64,000 nt of DNA from Pseudomonas marginalis (GCF_900105325.1 NZ_FNSU01000003.1:2542001-2606000); one strand, 5' to 3'. Counted from the stretch's first letter, positions 33,947-43,910 are shown. Program-made: numbers and translations. Notes: generated from the sequence alone by a model not told the origin.

Positions 33947-36139
33947 ATGATGCGCCGCCTGTTGTCCTGCCTGTTCCTGTGCCTGCTCCCGCTTCTTGCC
34001 GACGCCGTAGAAACGCCCCGCCCCAAAATCGGCCTGGTGCTGTCCGGCGGTGCCGCCCGAGGCCTGGCCCATATCGGCGTGCTCAAGGCCCTCGAGGAGC
34101 AGGGTATTCATATCGACGCGATTGCCGGCACCAGCATGGGCGCGGTGATTGGCGGGCTGTATGCGTCGGGCTACAAGATCGATGAGCTGGAAAAACTGGC
34201 CCTGGGCATCGACTGGCAACAGGCGCTGTCCGACGCACCGCCACGGGAAGACGTGCCGTTTCGACGCAAGCAGGATGACCGGGATTTCCTGGTCAAGCAG
34301 AAGCTCAGCTTCCGCGATGACGGCAGCCTCGGCCTGCCCCTTGGCGTGATCCAGGGCCAGAACCTGGCGCTGCTGCTGGAAAGCATGTTCGCCCACACCA
34401 GCAACACGCGTAATTTCGACAAGCTGCCGATCCCCTTTCGCGCCGTGGCCACCGACATCACCACCGGCGAGAAAGTGGTATTCAGCAAGGGCCACCTGCC
34501 CCAGGTGATCCGCGCCAGCATGTCGATCCCGGCCGTGTTCGCGCCGGTGGAGCTGGATGGTCGCCTGCTGGTGGATGGCGGCATGACCGATAACATCCCA
34601 CTGGATGTGGCGCGTGAGATGGGCGTGGACATCGCCATCGTGGTCGACATCGGCACCCCGTTGCGTTCACGCAAGCAACTGGCAACGGTGGTGGACGTGC
34701 TCAACCAGTCCATCACCCTGATGACCCGGCGCAACTCCGAAGAACAACTCAAGGCCCTGCATCCCAAGGACGTACTGATCCAGCCGCCGCTGGCCGCCTA
34801 TGGCGTGACGGATTTCGGCCGCGCCAAGGACATGATCGATGCCGGCTACCGCGCCACCCGCGCCCTTGACGTTCGCCTGGCCCATTTGCGCCCCGCCGAG
34901 CCGATCGACCCGCAACTGGTAGCCGCGCGTACCCCGGGCGAACGCACCCCGGTGATAACCGCGATCAAGGTGGAGAACGACTCGAAGGTCAGCGACGACG
35001 TGATCCGCTACTACATCCGCCAACCGTTGGGCCAACCGCTGGAACTTGGCCGCCTGCAGACCGACATGGGCACCCTGTATGGCCTGGATTACTTCGAGCA
35101 GGTGCAATACCGCGTGGTGAAAAAGGGCCAGGACAACACCCTGGTGATCAGCGCGCGCGGCAAACGCAGCGGCACCGACTACCTGCGCCTGGGCCTGAAC
35201 CTGTCGGACGACATGCGCGGCGACAGCGCCTTCAACCTCGGCGCCAGCTACCGCATGAACGGCATCAATCGCCTGGGCGCCGAGTGGCTGACGCGGGTAC
35301 AGATCGGTGATCGGCAGGAGCTTTACAGCGAGTTCTACCAGCCGATGGATACCGGTTCGCGCTATTTTGTCGCGCCGTATATCAGCGCCCAGGCACAGAA
35401 CGTCGAGCTGATCCTGGACAACGACCCCATCTCCGAATACCGCCTGGAACGCTACGGCTTCGGCCTCAACGTGGGGCGGCAGATCGGCAACAGCGGCGAG
35501 ATCCGCTTCGGCGTCGGCGAGGCCTGGGGCAAGGCGGATGTGCGCATCGGCGACCGCGACCTGCCAAGTGTGAGCTTCAGCGAAGGCTTCTATGAACTGA
35601 AGTATTCATTCGACTCCCTGGATAACGTGTACTTCCCCCACAGCGGCGAGGACATTGGCTTGGCGTTTCGCGAATTCGAACCGGGGTTGGGCTCGGACCA
35701 GCGCTATCGACAATGGGAGTTCAAGCTGGACAAGGCCATGAGCCATGGTCCGGACACCCTGGTACTGGGAGGGCGCTACGGGCGTACCCTGGATGATTCG
35801 GACGTGGTGATTTCCAGCTTCCTGCTGGGGGGTGCGCGGCAGTTGTCGGGCTTCCGCCAGGATGCGATATCCGGGCAGAACATCAGCTTGATGCGCGCGG
35901 TGTACTACCGCCGGCTGACACCGCGCTCCTACCTGCCGCTGGATTTCCCGCTGTACCTGGGCGCGTCCCTGGAACGCGGCCGGGCATGGAACAACGACAA
36001 TGAATTCGACAGCGGCTATATCAACGCCGCGAGTATTTTCCTCGGGTTTGATACACCGCTGGGGCCGCTGAATTTCAGCTATGGCTTCAACGATGATAAT
36101 CAGAAGGCGGTGTACCTGAACCTGGGGCAGACGTTCTGA
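33947..36139 (+). CDS. plpD: Patatin-like phospholipase, type Vd autotransporter (PlpD family)
   Basis: The product has 730 residues, close to the 728 of P. aeruginosa PlpD. A signal peptide (MMRRLLSCLFLCLLPLLADA) is followed by the patatin domain with oxyanion loop SGGAARGLAH, nucleophile serine in GTSMGAVIGG and the catalytic aspartate in DGGMTDN. A POTRA-like linker (about 320-400) precedes a C-terminal 16-strand-type beta barrel ending in YLNLGQTF. The lipase is translocated by its own barrel; family members cleave phospholipids. The long open frame upstream of the ATG is not used. Confidence 0.94.
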   Translation: MMRRLLSCLFLCLLPLLADAVETPRPKIGLVLSGGAARGLAHIGVLKALEEQGIHIDAIAGTSMGAVIGGLYASGYKIDELEKLALGIDWQQALSDAPPREDVPFRRKQDDRDFLVKQKLSFRDDGSLGLPLGVIQGQNLALLLESMFAHTSNTRNFDKLPIPFRAVATDITTGEKVVFSKGHLPQVIRASMSIPAVFAPVELDGRLLVDGGMTDNIPLDVAREMGVDIAIVVDIGTPLRSRKQLATVVDVLNQSITLMTRRNSEEQLKALHPKDVLIQPPLAAYGVTDFGRAKDMIDAGYRATRALDVRLAHLRPAEPIDPQLVAARTPGERTPVITAIKVENDSKVSDDVIRYYIRQPLGQPLELGRLQTDMGTLYGLDYFEQVQYRVVKKGQDNTLVISARGKRSGTDYLRLGLNLSDDMRGDSAFNLGASYRMNGINRLGAEWLTRVQIGDRQELYSEFYQPMDTGSRYFVAPYISAQAQNVELILDNDPISEYRLERYGFGLNVGRQIGNSGEIRFGVGEAWGKADVRIGDRDLPSVSFSEGFYELKYSFDSLDNVYFPHSGEDIGLAFREFEPGLGSDQRYRQWEFKLDKAMSHGPDTLVLGGRYGRTLDDSDVVISSFLLGGARQLSGFRQDAISGQNISLMRAVYYRRLTPRSYLPLDFPLYLGASLERGRAWNNDNEFDSGYINAASIFLGFDTPLGPLNFSYGFNDDNQKAVYLNLGQTF

Positions 36140-36174
36140 TACAACGCTGCACCCGTGTTGGAGCGGCTATTAAT

Positions 36175-36308
36175 TGTGGTGAGCGGGCTTGCCCCGCGCT
36201 GGGCTGCGGAGCGGCCCTGAAACCAGGCCCTGCGGTTTTTCTGAAGAATCGCGGCGGGCTCATTGGGGCCGCTTCGCAGCCCAGCGCGGGGCAAGCCCGC
36301 TCACCACA
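36175..36308. repeat. REPIN with long exact arms
   Basis: The arms (beginning TGTGGTGAGCGGGCTTGCCC) are about 34 bases and perfectly complementary. They flank a shorter imperfect palindrome. The pair fills the convergent gap between plpD and the marR-type gene. Confidence 0.92.
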
Positions 36309-36346
36309 GCAAGTCCCCCACATTTTGATCGTCACTTCACCTGGGA

Positions 36347-36781
36347 TCAGGACTTTTCCAGGTTCGCCAGAATGTGCCCATGCACCCGCATGCAGACACG
36401 CATATCTTCTTCGTCAACGCCCATAAACAGCTCCTGGCGCAAAGCCGTGGCAATAGTCTCGATCTGCTCGATCAACGGCTTGGCGGTGTCACATAGCAAG
36501 ATGCGCTTGGCGCGACGGTCTTCCACCACGGCCTGGCGTTGCACCAGGCCCTGGCCTTCGAGGCTGTCGAGCAACCGGGCCAGGGTCGGCCCTTCTACAC
36601 CGACGCTTTGCGCCAACTCACGCTGGGTGGGCGCTTCTTCAAAACGGGCCAGGTGCAGCAGCACCAGCCAGCGCGCCTGGGACAGGCCCAGCCCGGCCAA
36701 ACGGCGGTCGAGCTCGGCGCGCCAACCTCGGGACATTTGCGCCAGTTGCATGCCAAAACGGTGTTGATCGGTTAACGGCAT
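36347..36781 (-). CDS. MarR-family transcriptional regulator
   Basis: The product has 144 residues and one winged-helix domain (PTQRELAQSVGVEGPTLARLLDSLEGQGLVQRQAVVEDRRAKRILL). In P. aeruginosa a MarR gene also lies between plpD and recQ. The target is unknown; an inverted-repeat array just upstream suggests autoregulation. Confidence 0.93.
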   Translation of the reverse strand: MPLTDQHRFGMQLAQMSRGWRAELDRRLAGLGLSQARWLVLLHLARFEEAPTQRELAQSVGVEGPTLARLLDSLEGQGLVQRQAVVEDRRAKRILLCDTAKPLIEQIETIATALRQELFMGVDEEDMRVCMRVHGHILANLEKS

Positions 36782-36817
36782 AAAAAACTCATGGTTTAGA
36801 CTGAAAATAAAGTATGG

Positions 36818-36836
36818 CTAATTATTAGTCAGCTAA
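36818..36836. promoter_or_regulatory. Candidate MarR operator
   Basis: CTAA-TTA-TTAG-TCAG-CTAA contains overlapping inverted repeats, centred 45 bases before the MarR start codon. Confidence 0.5.
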
Positions 36837-36902
36837 GCATGAGCCATGTCACTAGGCAAGAGTTGCTATGTACTGATTCGTTACATTGTCGTAATTGGCA
36901 CA

Positions 36903-39029
36903 CTAAATTTCGAATTCAGACTGCAAAGCGGCCCGCACGCAGTACAAAACCCCCTCAGGAACACGCCCGGTAAACAGCGGTGCAATCTCCGCAACCGGTG
37001 GCAATTCGCCTTCTCCGTCCAGGAATGCATCCTGGATTTCGCCGAGCAAATCTTCCGGCAAATCAAGGGCCTGCTCCAATGACAACTGCTGCTTGCCGAT
37101 GGCTTCGGCCAGCAAGGTGTAGACGTTTTTCTCCGTGCATTGCAACTGGCCGGCGATCTGGATCGGGGTCATGCCGGCGCGGGCCAGGCTGATCAGTTCA
37201 TGGCGAATATCGGCGATTTCCTTCGGCGCTTCGGCCTGGCCACCAAGCACTTCGAGGAATGCCTGGCCGTAGCGCTCCAGCTTACGCGCACCGACGCCGC
37301 TGACCCGTGCCATTTCGGCCATGGTGGTGGGCTGCTCGCGCAGCATCTCCAGCAACGTGGAGTCGGGAAAAATAACGTACGGCGGCACGCTGTGTTCCTG
37401 GGCCAGTTTGCGTCGCAGGGTACGCAGGGCTTCCCACTGTTCGCGCTCCTCGCCCCGTACAAGCTGGCTGGCCTGGCTGGTGCTGGTCTTGGCGGTGGTT
37501 TGCGGCTTTAGGTCGCGGCGCAGCTCCAGGCTCACCTCGCCCTTGAGCAACGGCCGGCAGCTGTCGTTCAGGCGCAGGCCGCCATACCCTTCGATATCGA
37601 TGTCCACCAGACCGCGCGCGACCATCTGTCGGAACAACGAACGCCATTCGCCCTCGGCACGGGCCTTGCCGACGCCGTAGACCGAGAGTTTCTCGTGGCC
37701 GAAGCTGCGTACTTTTTCGTTGTCCTTGCCCAGCAATACATCCACCAGATGACCGACGCCATAACGCTGGCCGGTGCGATAGATCGTCGACAACGCCTGG
37801 CGGGCGGGCTCGGTGGCGTCCCAGGTCTGCACCCCATCGATGCAGTTATCGCAGTGGCCGCACGGTTGCGGCATGTCCTCGTCGAAGTAGGCCAGCAAGG
37901 TCTGGCGGCGGCAGCGGGTCTCTTCACACAACGAGAGCATCGCGTCGAGCTTGTGCTGCTCCAGGCGCTTGTGGCGCTCATCGCCTTCGGAGTTCTGCAG
38001 CATCTGCTTGAGCATCACCACGTCCTGCAGGCCGTAGACCATCCAGGCATCCGCCGGCAGGCCATCACGGCCGGCACGACCGGTCTCCTGGTAATAGGCC
38101 TCGAGGGACTTGGGCAGGTCCATATGGGCCACGAAGCGCACGTTGGATTTGTCGATGCCCATGCCGAACGCGATGGTGGCCACCATGATCAGGCCTTCCT
38201 CGTTGAGAAAACGCTTCTGGTGGGCAGCGCGCGTTTCGTTGGGCAGTCCGGCGTGGTACGGCAGCGCCGGGTAGCCCTGCTCGCAGAGGAACGCGGCCAC
38301 TTCATCGACCTTCTTGCGCGACAGGCAATAGACAATGCCCGCATCGCTGCGTCGCTCGGAAAGGAATGCCAGCAACTGCTTGCGCGGCTGCTCCTTGGGT
38401 ACGATGCGGTAGAAAATATTTGGCCGGTCGAAACTCGACAGGAACCGCTCGGCGTTCTGCAGGTGCAGGCGCTCGACGATTTCTTCACGGGTGCGCTTGT
38501 CGGCCGTGGCGGTCAGGGCGATGCGCGGGACGTCCGGGAACAGCTCCGCCAGTTGACCGAGCTGCAAATATTCGCGGCGGAAATCATGCCCCCATTGCGA
38601 TACGCAGTGGGCTTCGTCGATGGCGAACAGGGCAATTTCCAGGCTCTGCAAAAACGCCAGCATGCGCGGCTGCACCAGGCGCTCAGGTGCCAGATAAAGC
38701 ATCTTCACTTCACCGCGCTTGATCCGCGCGGCCAGGTCGCGTTGCTGCTCGGCACTGAGGGTGGAGTTCAAGGCGGCGGCAGCGACGCCAAGTTCTTCCA
38801 GGGTCGCAACCTGGTCGTCCATCAACGCGATCAGTGGCGACACCACCACTGCCAGCCCGTTGCGCAACAACGCCGGCACCTGGAAGCACAACGACTTGCC
38901 ACCACCGGTAGGCATCAGGACCAGGGCATCACCGCCCTTGGCCACGCGCTCAATGATCGCACCCTGGCGGCCACGAAAGCTGTCGTAGCCGAAGATGTCC
39001 TTGAGGACGCGTTGAGCCTGATCGAGCAT
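36903..39029 (-). CDS. recQ: ATP-dependent DNA helicase RecQ
   Basis: The product has 708 residues from the ATG after GGAG; the open frame extends upstream without homology. Motif I is MPTGGGKSLCFQVP (K45), the DEAH box is IDEAHCVSQWG, and motif VI is QETGRAGRDG. The RQC zinc site includes CRRQTLLAYF and CGHCDNC. An HRDC domain follows (LRTLRRKLAQEHSVPPYVIF), with an extra C-terminal HTH-like tail. It unwinds DNA during recombination and repair. Confidence 0.98.
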   Translation of the reverse strand: MLDQAQRVLKDIFGYDSFRGRQGAIIERVAKGGDALVLMPTGGGKSLCFQVPALLRNGLAVVVSPLIALMDDQVATLEELGVAAAALNSTLSAEQQRDLAARIKRGEVKMLYLAPERLVQPRMLAFLQSLEIALFAIDEAHCVSQWGHDFRREYLQLGQLAELFPDVPRIALTATADKRTREEIVERLHLQNAERFLSSFDRPNIFYRIVPKEQPRKQLLAFLSERRSDAGIVYCLSRKKVDEVAAFLCEQGYPALPYHAGLPNETRAAHQKRFLNEEGLIMVATIAFGMGIDKSNVRFVAHMDLPKSLEAYYQETGRAGRDGLPADAWMVYGLQDVVMLKQMLQNSEGDERHKRLEQHKLDAMLSLCEETRCRRQTLLAYFDEDMPQPCGHCDNCIDGVQTWDATEPARQALSTIYRTGQRYGVGHLVDVLLGKDNEKVRSFGHEKLSVYGVGKARAEGEWRSLFRQMVARGLVDIDIEGYGGLRLNDSCRPLLKGEVSLELRRDLKPQTTAKTSTSQASQLVRGEEREQWEALRTLRRKLAQEHSVPPYVIFPDSTLLEMLREQPTTMAEMARVSGVGARKLERYGQAFLEVLGGQAEAPKEIADIRHELISLARAGMTPIQIAGQLQCTEKNVYTLLAEAIGKQQLSLEQALDLPEDLLGEIQDAFLDGEGELPPVAEIAPLFTGRVPEGVLYCVRAALQSEFEI

Positions 39030-39073
39030 GTATAACTCCAACAAAATAGTGCCGAAATCCCTCTGTACAGGCT

Positions 39074-39128
39074 GGTCGAAAAAATACGGGCTCACGGAAA
39101 ATAATCCGTAAGCGAAGTTTTCTCGACC
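39074..39128. other. Nested stem-loop in the recQ leader
   Basis: The outer arms GGTCGA-A-rich and T-rich-TCGACC enclose GCTCACGGA / TCCGTAAGC with one mismatch. It lies 45 bases upstream of the recQ ATG in the recQ / YecA-family intergenic region. Its function is not known. Confidence 0.6.
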
Positions 39129-39308
39129 TGGCGCTTGGCCTGCAGGGGCATCACAAAACGCGGCAGTATACCCGAGCGTCATCCGGCAAAGGGCGCCGCT
39201 GACGAATTGCAGCCCGTCTCTAAAACCTGGCAAATATGCACGCCGACTGGCTTGGGCGCGCAAGAAAGCCTAGAATTCAGCATCGTTTATTCCCAAGGTA
39301 GTCCTTCA

Positions 39309-39896
39309 ATGTCCTTCGCTGAGCAACTAACCCGCCTGCAAGCCTTCCTCGACGCCGATGAGCTGCATGACGAGGCGCTGGACTACGTGGCCGCCCACGG
39401 CTACCTGACCGCCCTGTCGATCTGCTCCGAGGTCGTTCCCGACCGTGAATGGATCGACGCACTGTTCGCCGAAGAGCCGCACTACGCCGACGCCGCCCAG
39501 CGCGAAGAAATCGAATCCACCCTGCTGGCCCTCAAGGCCCACATCTCTCGCCAACTGGCCTCCGATGAAGAGTTCGAGTTGCCGTGCGAGCTGGACCTGG
39601 GCGAGGAGCCGGACGACTCCGACCTGCGCGGCTGGTGCATCGGCTTCATGGAAGGTGTGTTCCTGCGTGAAGCCGCCTGGTTCGAAACCGCCGAGGAAGA
39701 AGTCAGCGAAATGCTTTTGCCGATCATGGTCGGCTCGGGGCTGTTTGAGGAAGAAGCTGAATTTTCCGACATCGCCGCCGACGCCAACCTGATGGACGAC
39801 ATGATCGTACAGATCCCCGAAGCGCTGACCGCCCTGTACCTGCTGTGCAACGCCCCTGACGAAAAACCGGCGATCCTCAAGCCACGCCACCACTGA
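39309..39896 (+). CDS. YecA/UPF0149 family protein
   Basis: The product has 195 residues from MSFAEQLTRLQAFL; the frame upstream lacks homology. It is acidic and helical with the UPF0149 pattern RGWCIGFMEGVF and a C-terminal LTALYLLCNAPDEKP. It lacks the SEC-C metal-binding tail of some YecA proteins. Function is unknown. Confidence 0.9.
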   Translation: MSFAEQLTRLQAFLDADELHDEALDYVAAHGYLTALSICSEVVPDREWIDALFAEEPHYADAAQREEIESTLLALKAHISRQLASDEEFELPCELDLGEEPDDSDLRGWCIGFMEGVFLREAAWFETAEEEVSEMLLPIMVGSGLFEEEAEFSDIAADANLMDDMIVQIPEALTALYLLCNAPDEKPAILKPRHH

Positions 39897-39916
39897 GTCG
39901 CTTGCCCGTGACACCC

Positions 39917-40300
39917 ATGGGCAATCGCTCGCTGCTCCTGCGCTACGTGCTGCTGGCCATCGGCTGGCTGAGCGTAGCGTTGGGAGTGATCGGTATTTTC
40001 CTGCCGGTATTGCCGACCACCCCCTTCCTCCTGCTCGCCGCCGCCTGCTTCGCTCGAAGCTCCCCGCGTTTCTACCAGTGGCTGGTGGAACACCCGCGCC
40101 TGGGCCCCTGGATTCGTGACTACCTGGACGGCAACGGCATCCCGCTCAAGGGCAAGGTCTACGCCATCGGCCTGATGTGGCTGAGTATCGGTTTTTCCTG
40201 CTACCTGGTGCCGTTGCCATGGGCACGTGGCTTCATGTTGACCAGCGCGGTGCTGGTGACAATCTACATCCTGCGCCAGAAAACCTTGCCACCGCGCTGA
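39917..40300 (+). CDS. YbaN family (DUF454) inner-membrane protein
   Basis: The product has 127 residues from the ATG; GTG at 39908 and TTG at 39902 are alternative starts and no strong ribosome site decides. The family signature VALGVIGIFLPVLPTTPFLLLAAACFARSSPRFYQWL is present, with three to four membrane segments. It starts 20 bases after the YecA-family gene, probably in one transcript. Function is unknown. Confidence 0.88.
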   Translation: MGNRSLLLRYVLLAIGWLSVALGVIGIFLPVLPTTPFLLLAAACFARSSPRFYQWLVEHPRLGPWIRDYLDGNGIPLKGKVYAIGLMWLSIGFSCYLVPLPWARGFMLTSAVLVTIYILRQKTLPPR

Positions 40301-40419
40301 GCGCCCCCTGCGACATTAGATCCCACACGACCTTGGTCGACACTGACTAACCCCAGGCATCATGCGAGACTGTCCAACCGGGCCTGGAATGCCTGGGTGT
40401 TCTCATGCTCGGAGTTACC

Positions 40420-43400
40420 ATGACGCTGTCCAGCGGGCTGATCGCCGCCGTTGCCCTGGCCTATATGGCCATTATGTTTGCCATCGCCTTCTACGGTGAC
40501 CGCCGCCGTGCGCCGCTGCCGCCGCGCATGCGTGCCTGGGTCTATAGCCTGTCGCTGGCCGTCTACTGCACCAGTTGGACCTTCTTCGGCGCCGTAGGCC
40601 AGGCCGCCGAACAACTGTGGGCGTTCTTACCGATCTACCTGGGACCGGTGCTGTTGCTGGTGTTGGCACCCTGGGTCCTGCAGAAGATGATCCTGATCAG
40701 CAAGCAGGAAAACATCACCTCCATCGCCGACTTCATCGCCGCACGCTATGGCAAATCCCAGTCCCTGGCGGTGGTGGTCGCGCTGATCTGCCTGGTGGGC
40801 GTGCTGCCTTATATCGCCCTGCAACTCAAAGGCATTGTGCTGGGGGTCAACCTGCTGATTGGCGCAGGTGCCGATACCACCGGCACCCGAGCCCAGGACA
40901 CGGCGCTGATCGTGTCCCTGGTGCTGGCGCTGTTCACCATTGTGTTCGGTACCCGCAACCTCGACGCCACCGAACACCACCGCGGCATGGTGCTGGCGAT
41001 TGCGTTTGAATCGTTGGTGAAGCTGTTCGCCTTTCTCGCGGTCGGGGCGTTTGTGACCTACGGCCTGTACGACGGTTTCGGCGACCTGTTCAGCCAGGCG
41101 ATGCTCGCGCCACGCCTGGAGGAATACTGGAAGGAAACCATCAACTGGCCGTCGATGGTGGTGCAGACCGGCGTCGCCATGATGGCGATCATCTGCTTGC
41201 CTCGGCAGTTCCATGTGACGGTCGTGGAGAACATCGACCCCCAGGATCTGCGCCTGGCCAAGTGGGTGTTCCCGGCCTACCTGATCCTCGCCGCGCTGTT
41301 TGTCGTGCCGATCGCCTTGGGCGGCAAAATGATGCTGCCCGGCTCGGTGCTGCCGGACTCCTACGTGATCAGCCTGCCCATGGCCGAAGCCCACCCGGCC
41401 CTCGCCGTGCTGGCGTTTATCGGCGGTGCGTCGGCGGCCACCGGCATGGTGATCGTGGCGAGCATCGCCTTGTCGACCATGGTCTCCAACGACATGCTGC
41501 TGCCCTGGCTGCTGCGCCGTTCCAGCGCCGAGCGGCCGTTCGAAGTGTTCCGCCACTGGATGCTGTCGGTGCGCCGGGTCAGCATCGTGATCATTCTGCT
41601 GCTGGCGTATGTCAGCTACCGCCTGCTGGGCTCCACCGCGAGCCTGGCGACCATCGGCCAGATCGCGTTTGCCGCGGTGACTCAACTGGCCCCGGCCATG
41701 CTTGGCGCACTGTATTGGAAGCAAGCCAACCGACGCGGTGTATTTGCGGGGCTGGCGGCGGGTACGTTCCTGTGGTTCTACACCTTGGTCCTGCCGGTTA
41801 CCGCGAAAAGCCTGGGTTGGTCCCTCGCCATTTTCCCGGGGCTGACGTGGATGCATTCGCAGCCGCTCGGTTTGTCCGTCACCTCACTGACCCTGGGCAC
41901 CGTGTTCTCCCTGGCCGGTAACTTCACGCTGTTCGTGTGGGTGTCGATGCTGTCGCGCACACGTGTCTCGGAACACTGGCAAGCCGGGCGCTTTATCGGC
42001 CAGGAAATCAGCCAGCGCGCCAATGCCCGCTCGATGCTGTCGGTACAGATCAGCGACCTGCTCAGCCTGGCCGCGCGGTTTGTCGGCGAAGAACGGGCCC
42101 AGCAGAGTTTTATCCGCTTCGCCTATCGCCAGGGCAAAGGCTTTAACCCCAACCAGAATGCCGACAACGACTGGATCGCACACACCGAGCGATTGCTGGC
42201 CGGTGTGCTCGGCGCATCCTCGACTCGGGCCGTGGTGAAAGCGGCGATCGAGGGGCGGGAAATGCAGCTCGAGGACGTCGTACGTATCGCCGACGAAGCC
42301 TCGGAAGTGCTGCAATTCAATCGCGCATTGCTGCAGGGCGCTATCGAGAACATCACCCAGGGCATCAGTGTGGTGGACCAGTCCCTCAAGCTGGTGGCCT
42401 GGAACCGGCGTTACCTGGAGTTGTTCAATTACCCGGACGGGCTGATCAGCGTAGGCCGACCGATTGCCGACATCATCCGCTACAACGCCGAGCGCGGCCT
42501 GTGCGGGCCGGGGGAAGCGGAGGTCCACGTGGCGCGCCGCCTGCATTGGATGCGCCAGGGCCGCGCGCATACCTCAGAGCGGCTGTTCCCGAATGGGCGG
42601 GTGATCGAGCTGATCGGCAACCCGATGCCCGGCGGCGGCTTCGTCATGAGCTTCACCGACATTACCGCGTTCCGCGAGGCCGAGCAGGCACTCACCGAGG
42701 CCAACGAAGGCCTCGAGCAACGGGTGACCGAGCGCACCCACGAACTGTCGCAGCTCAATGTGGCGCTCACCGATGCCAAGGGCGTTGCCGAGTCCGCCAG
42801 CCAGTCAAAGACGCGCTTCCTCGCGGCCGTCAGCCATGACCTGATGCAACCGCTGAACGCCGCCCGCCTGTTCTCCGCTGCCCTTTCCCACCAGAACGAC
42901 GGCCTGTCCAGCGAAGCCCGGCAACTGGTACAGCACCTGGACAGCTCGCTGCGTTCGGCCGAAGACCTGATCAGCGACCTGCTGGATATCTCGCGCCTGG
43001 AAAACGGCAAGATCAACCCGCAGCGCCAGCCCTTTGTGCTCAACGAACTGTTCGACACCCTCGGCGCGGAATTCAAGGCCCTGGCCCAGGAACAAGGCCT
43101 GCGTTTTCGCCTGCGCGGCAGCCGCTTGCGCGTCGACAGTGACATCAAGTTGCTGCGACGGATCTTGCAGAATTTTCTGACTAACGCTTTCCGGTATGCC
43201 GACGGCCCGGTGCTGCTGGGCGTACGTCGGCGCAAGGGCGAGCTGTGCCTGGAAGTCTGGGACCGAGGCCCTGGCATCCCGTTGGATAAACAGAAGGTGA
43301 TCTTCGAAGAGTTCAAACGCCTGGACAGCCACCAGACCCGCGCCGAGAAAGGCCTGGGCCTGGGCCTGGCGATTGCCGACGGCCTGTGCCGGGTGCTGGA

Positions 43401-43890
43401 CCATCGCCTGAGCGTGCGCTCATGGCCCGGCAAGGGCAGCGTGTTCAGCGTGCGTGTGCCGCTGGCACGCAACCAGGCCAGTCCGCAGGTCAAGCCTACC
43501 CAGGAGAACGGCCTGCCGTTAAGCGGCGCGCAAGTACTCTGCGTGGACAACGAAGAGAGCATCCTGATCGGTATGCGCAGCCTGCTGACACGCTGGGGCT
43601 GTGAAGTGTGGACCGCCACCGACCAGGCCCAATGTGCGGCGCTGCTGGAGCAAGGCGTACGCCCGCAACTGGCACTGGTGGATTACCACCTCGACCACGG
43701 TGAGACTGGCACCGAGCTCATGGGCTGGCTGCGGGCGCAAATGGCGGAGCCGATTCCCGGCGTGGTCATCAGTGCCGACGGCCGCCCGGAGATGGTGGCA
43801 GAGGTGCATGCGGCAGGGTTGGATTACCTCGCCAAACCGGTGAAGCCGGCCGCGCTGCGGGCGTTGCTGAGTCGACACTTACCGCTATAA
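40420..43890 (+). CDS. Sodium:solute symporter-type hybrid sensor histidine kinase
   Basis: The product has 1156 residues from the ATG 5 bases after CGGAG; an ATG five codons earlier is less well placed. About residues 1-480 form a multi-pass SSSF permease domain. A PAS domain (about 640-740) and a coiled segment follow. HisKA has H806 (AVSHDLMQPLNAARL), then the HATPase boxes NFLTNAFRYADG, WDRGPGIP and GLGLGLAIADG. A receiver domain has D1088 (LVDYHLDHG). The layout resembles CbrA but adds a receiver, as in P. aeruginosa PA3271. The signal is unknown, and no partner regulator lies beside it. Confidence 0.93.
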   Translation: MTLSSGLIAAVALAYMAIMFAIAFYGDRRRAPLPPRMRAWVYSLSLAVYCTSWTFFGAVGQAAEQLWAFLPIYLGPVLLLVLAPWVLQKMILISKQENITSIADFIAARYGKSQSLAVVVALICLVGVLPYIALQLKGIVLGVNLLIGAGADTTGTRAQDTALIVSLVLALFTIVFGTRNLDATEHHRGMVLAIAFESLVKLFAFLAVGAFVTYGLYDGFGDLFSQAMLAPRLEEYWKETINWPSMVVQTGVAMMAIICLPRQFHVTVVENIDPQDLRLAKWVFPAYLILAALFVVPIALGGKMMLPGSVLPDSYVISLPMAEAHPALAVLAFIGGASAATGMVIVASIALSTMVSNDMLLPWLLRRSSAERPFEVFRHWMLSVRRVSIVIILLLAYVSYRLLGSTASLATIGQIAFAAVTQLAPAMLGALYWKQANRRGVFAGLAAGTFLWFYTLVLPVTAKSLGWSLAIFPGLTWMHSQPLGLSVTSLTLGTVFSLAGNFTLFVWVSMLSRTRVSEHWQAGRFIGQEISQRANARSMLSVQISDLLSLAARFVGEERAQQSFIRFAYRQGKGFNPNQNADNDWIAHTERLLAGVLGASSTRAVVKAAIEGREMQLEDVVRIADEASEVLQFNRALLQGAIENITQGISVVDQSLKLVAWNRRYLELFNYPDGLISVGRPIADIIRYNAERGLCGPGEAEVHVARRLHWMRQGRAHTSERLFPNGRVIELIGNPMPGGGFVMSFTDITAFREAEQALTEANEGLEQRVTERTHELSQLNVALTDAKGVAESASQSKTRFLAAVSHDLMQPLNAARLFSAALSHQNDGLSSEARQLVQHLDSSLRSAEDLISDLLDISRLENGKINPQRQPFVLNELFDTLGAEFKALAQEQGLRFRLRGSRLRVDSDIKLLRRILQNFLTNAFRYADGPVLLGVRRRKGELCLEVWDRGPGIPLDKQKVIFEEFKRLDSHQTRAEKGLGLGLAIADGLCRVLDHRLSVRSWPGKGSVFSVRVPLARNQASPQVKPTQENGLPLSGAQVLCVDNEESILIGMRSLLTRWGCEVWTATDQAQCAALLEQGVRPQLALVDYHLDHGETGTELMGWLRAQMAEPIPGVVISADGRPEMVAEVHAAGLDYLAKPVKPAALRALLSRHLPL

Positions 43891-43910
43891 ACCGGATGTA
43901 CTCAGTCAAT

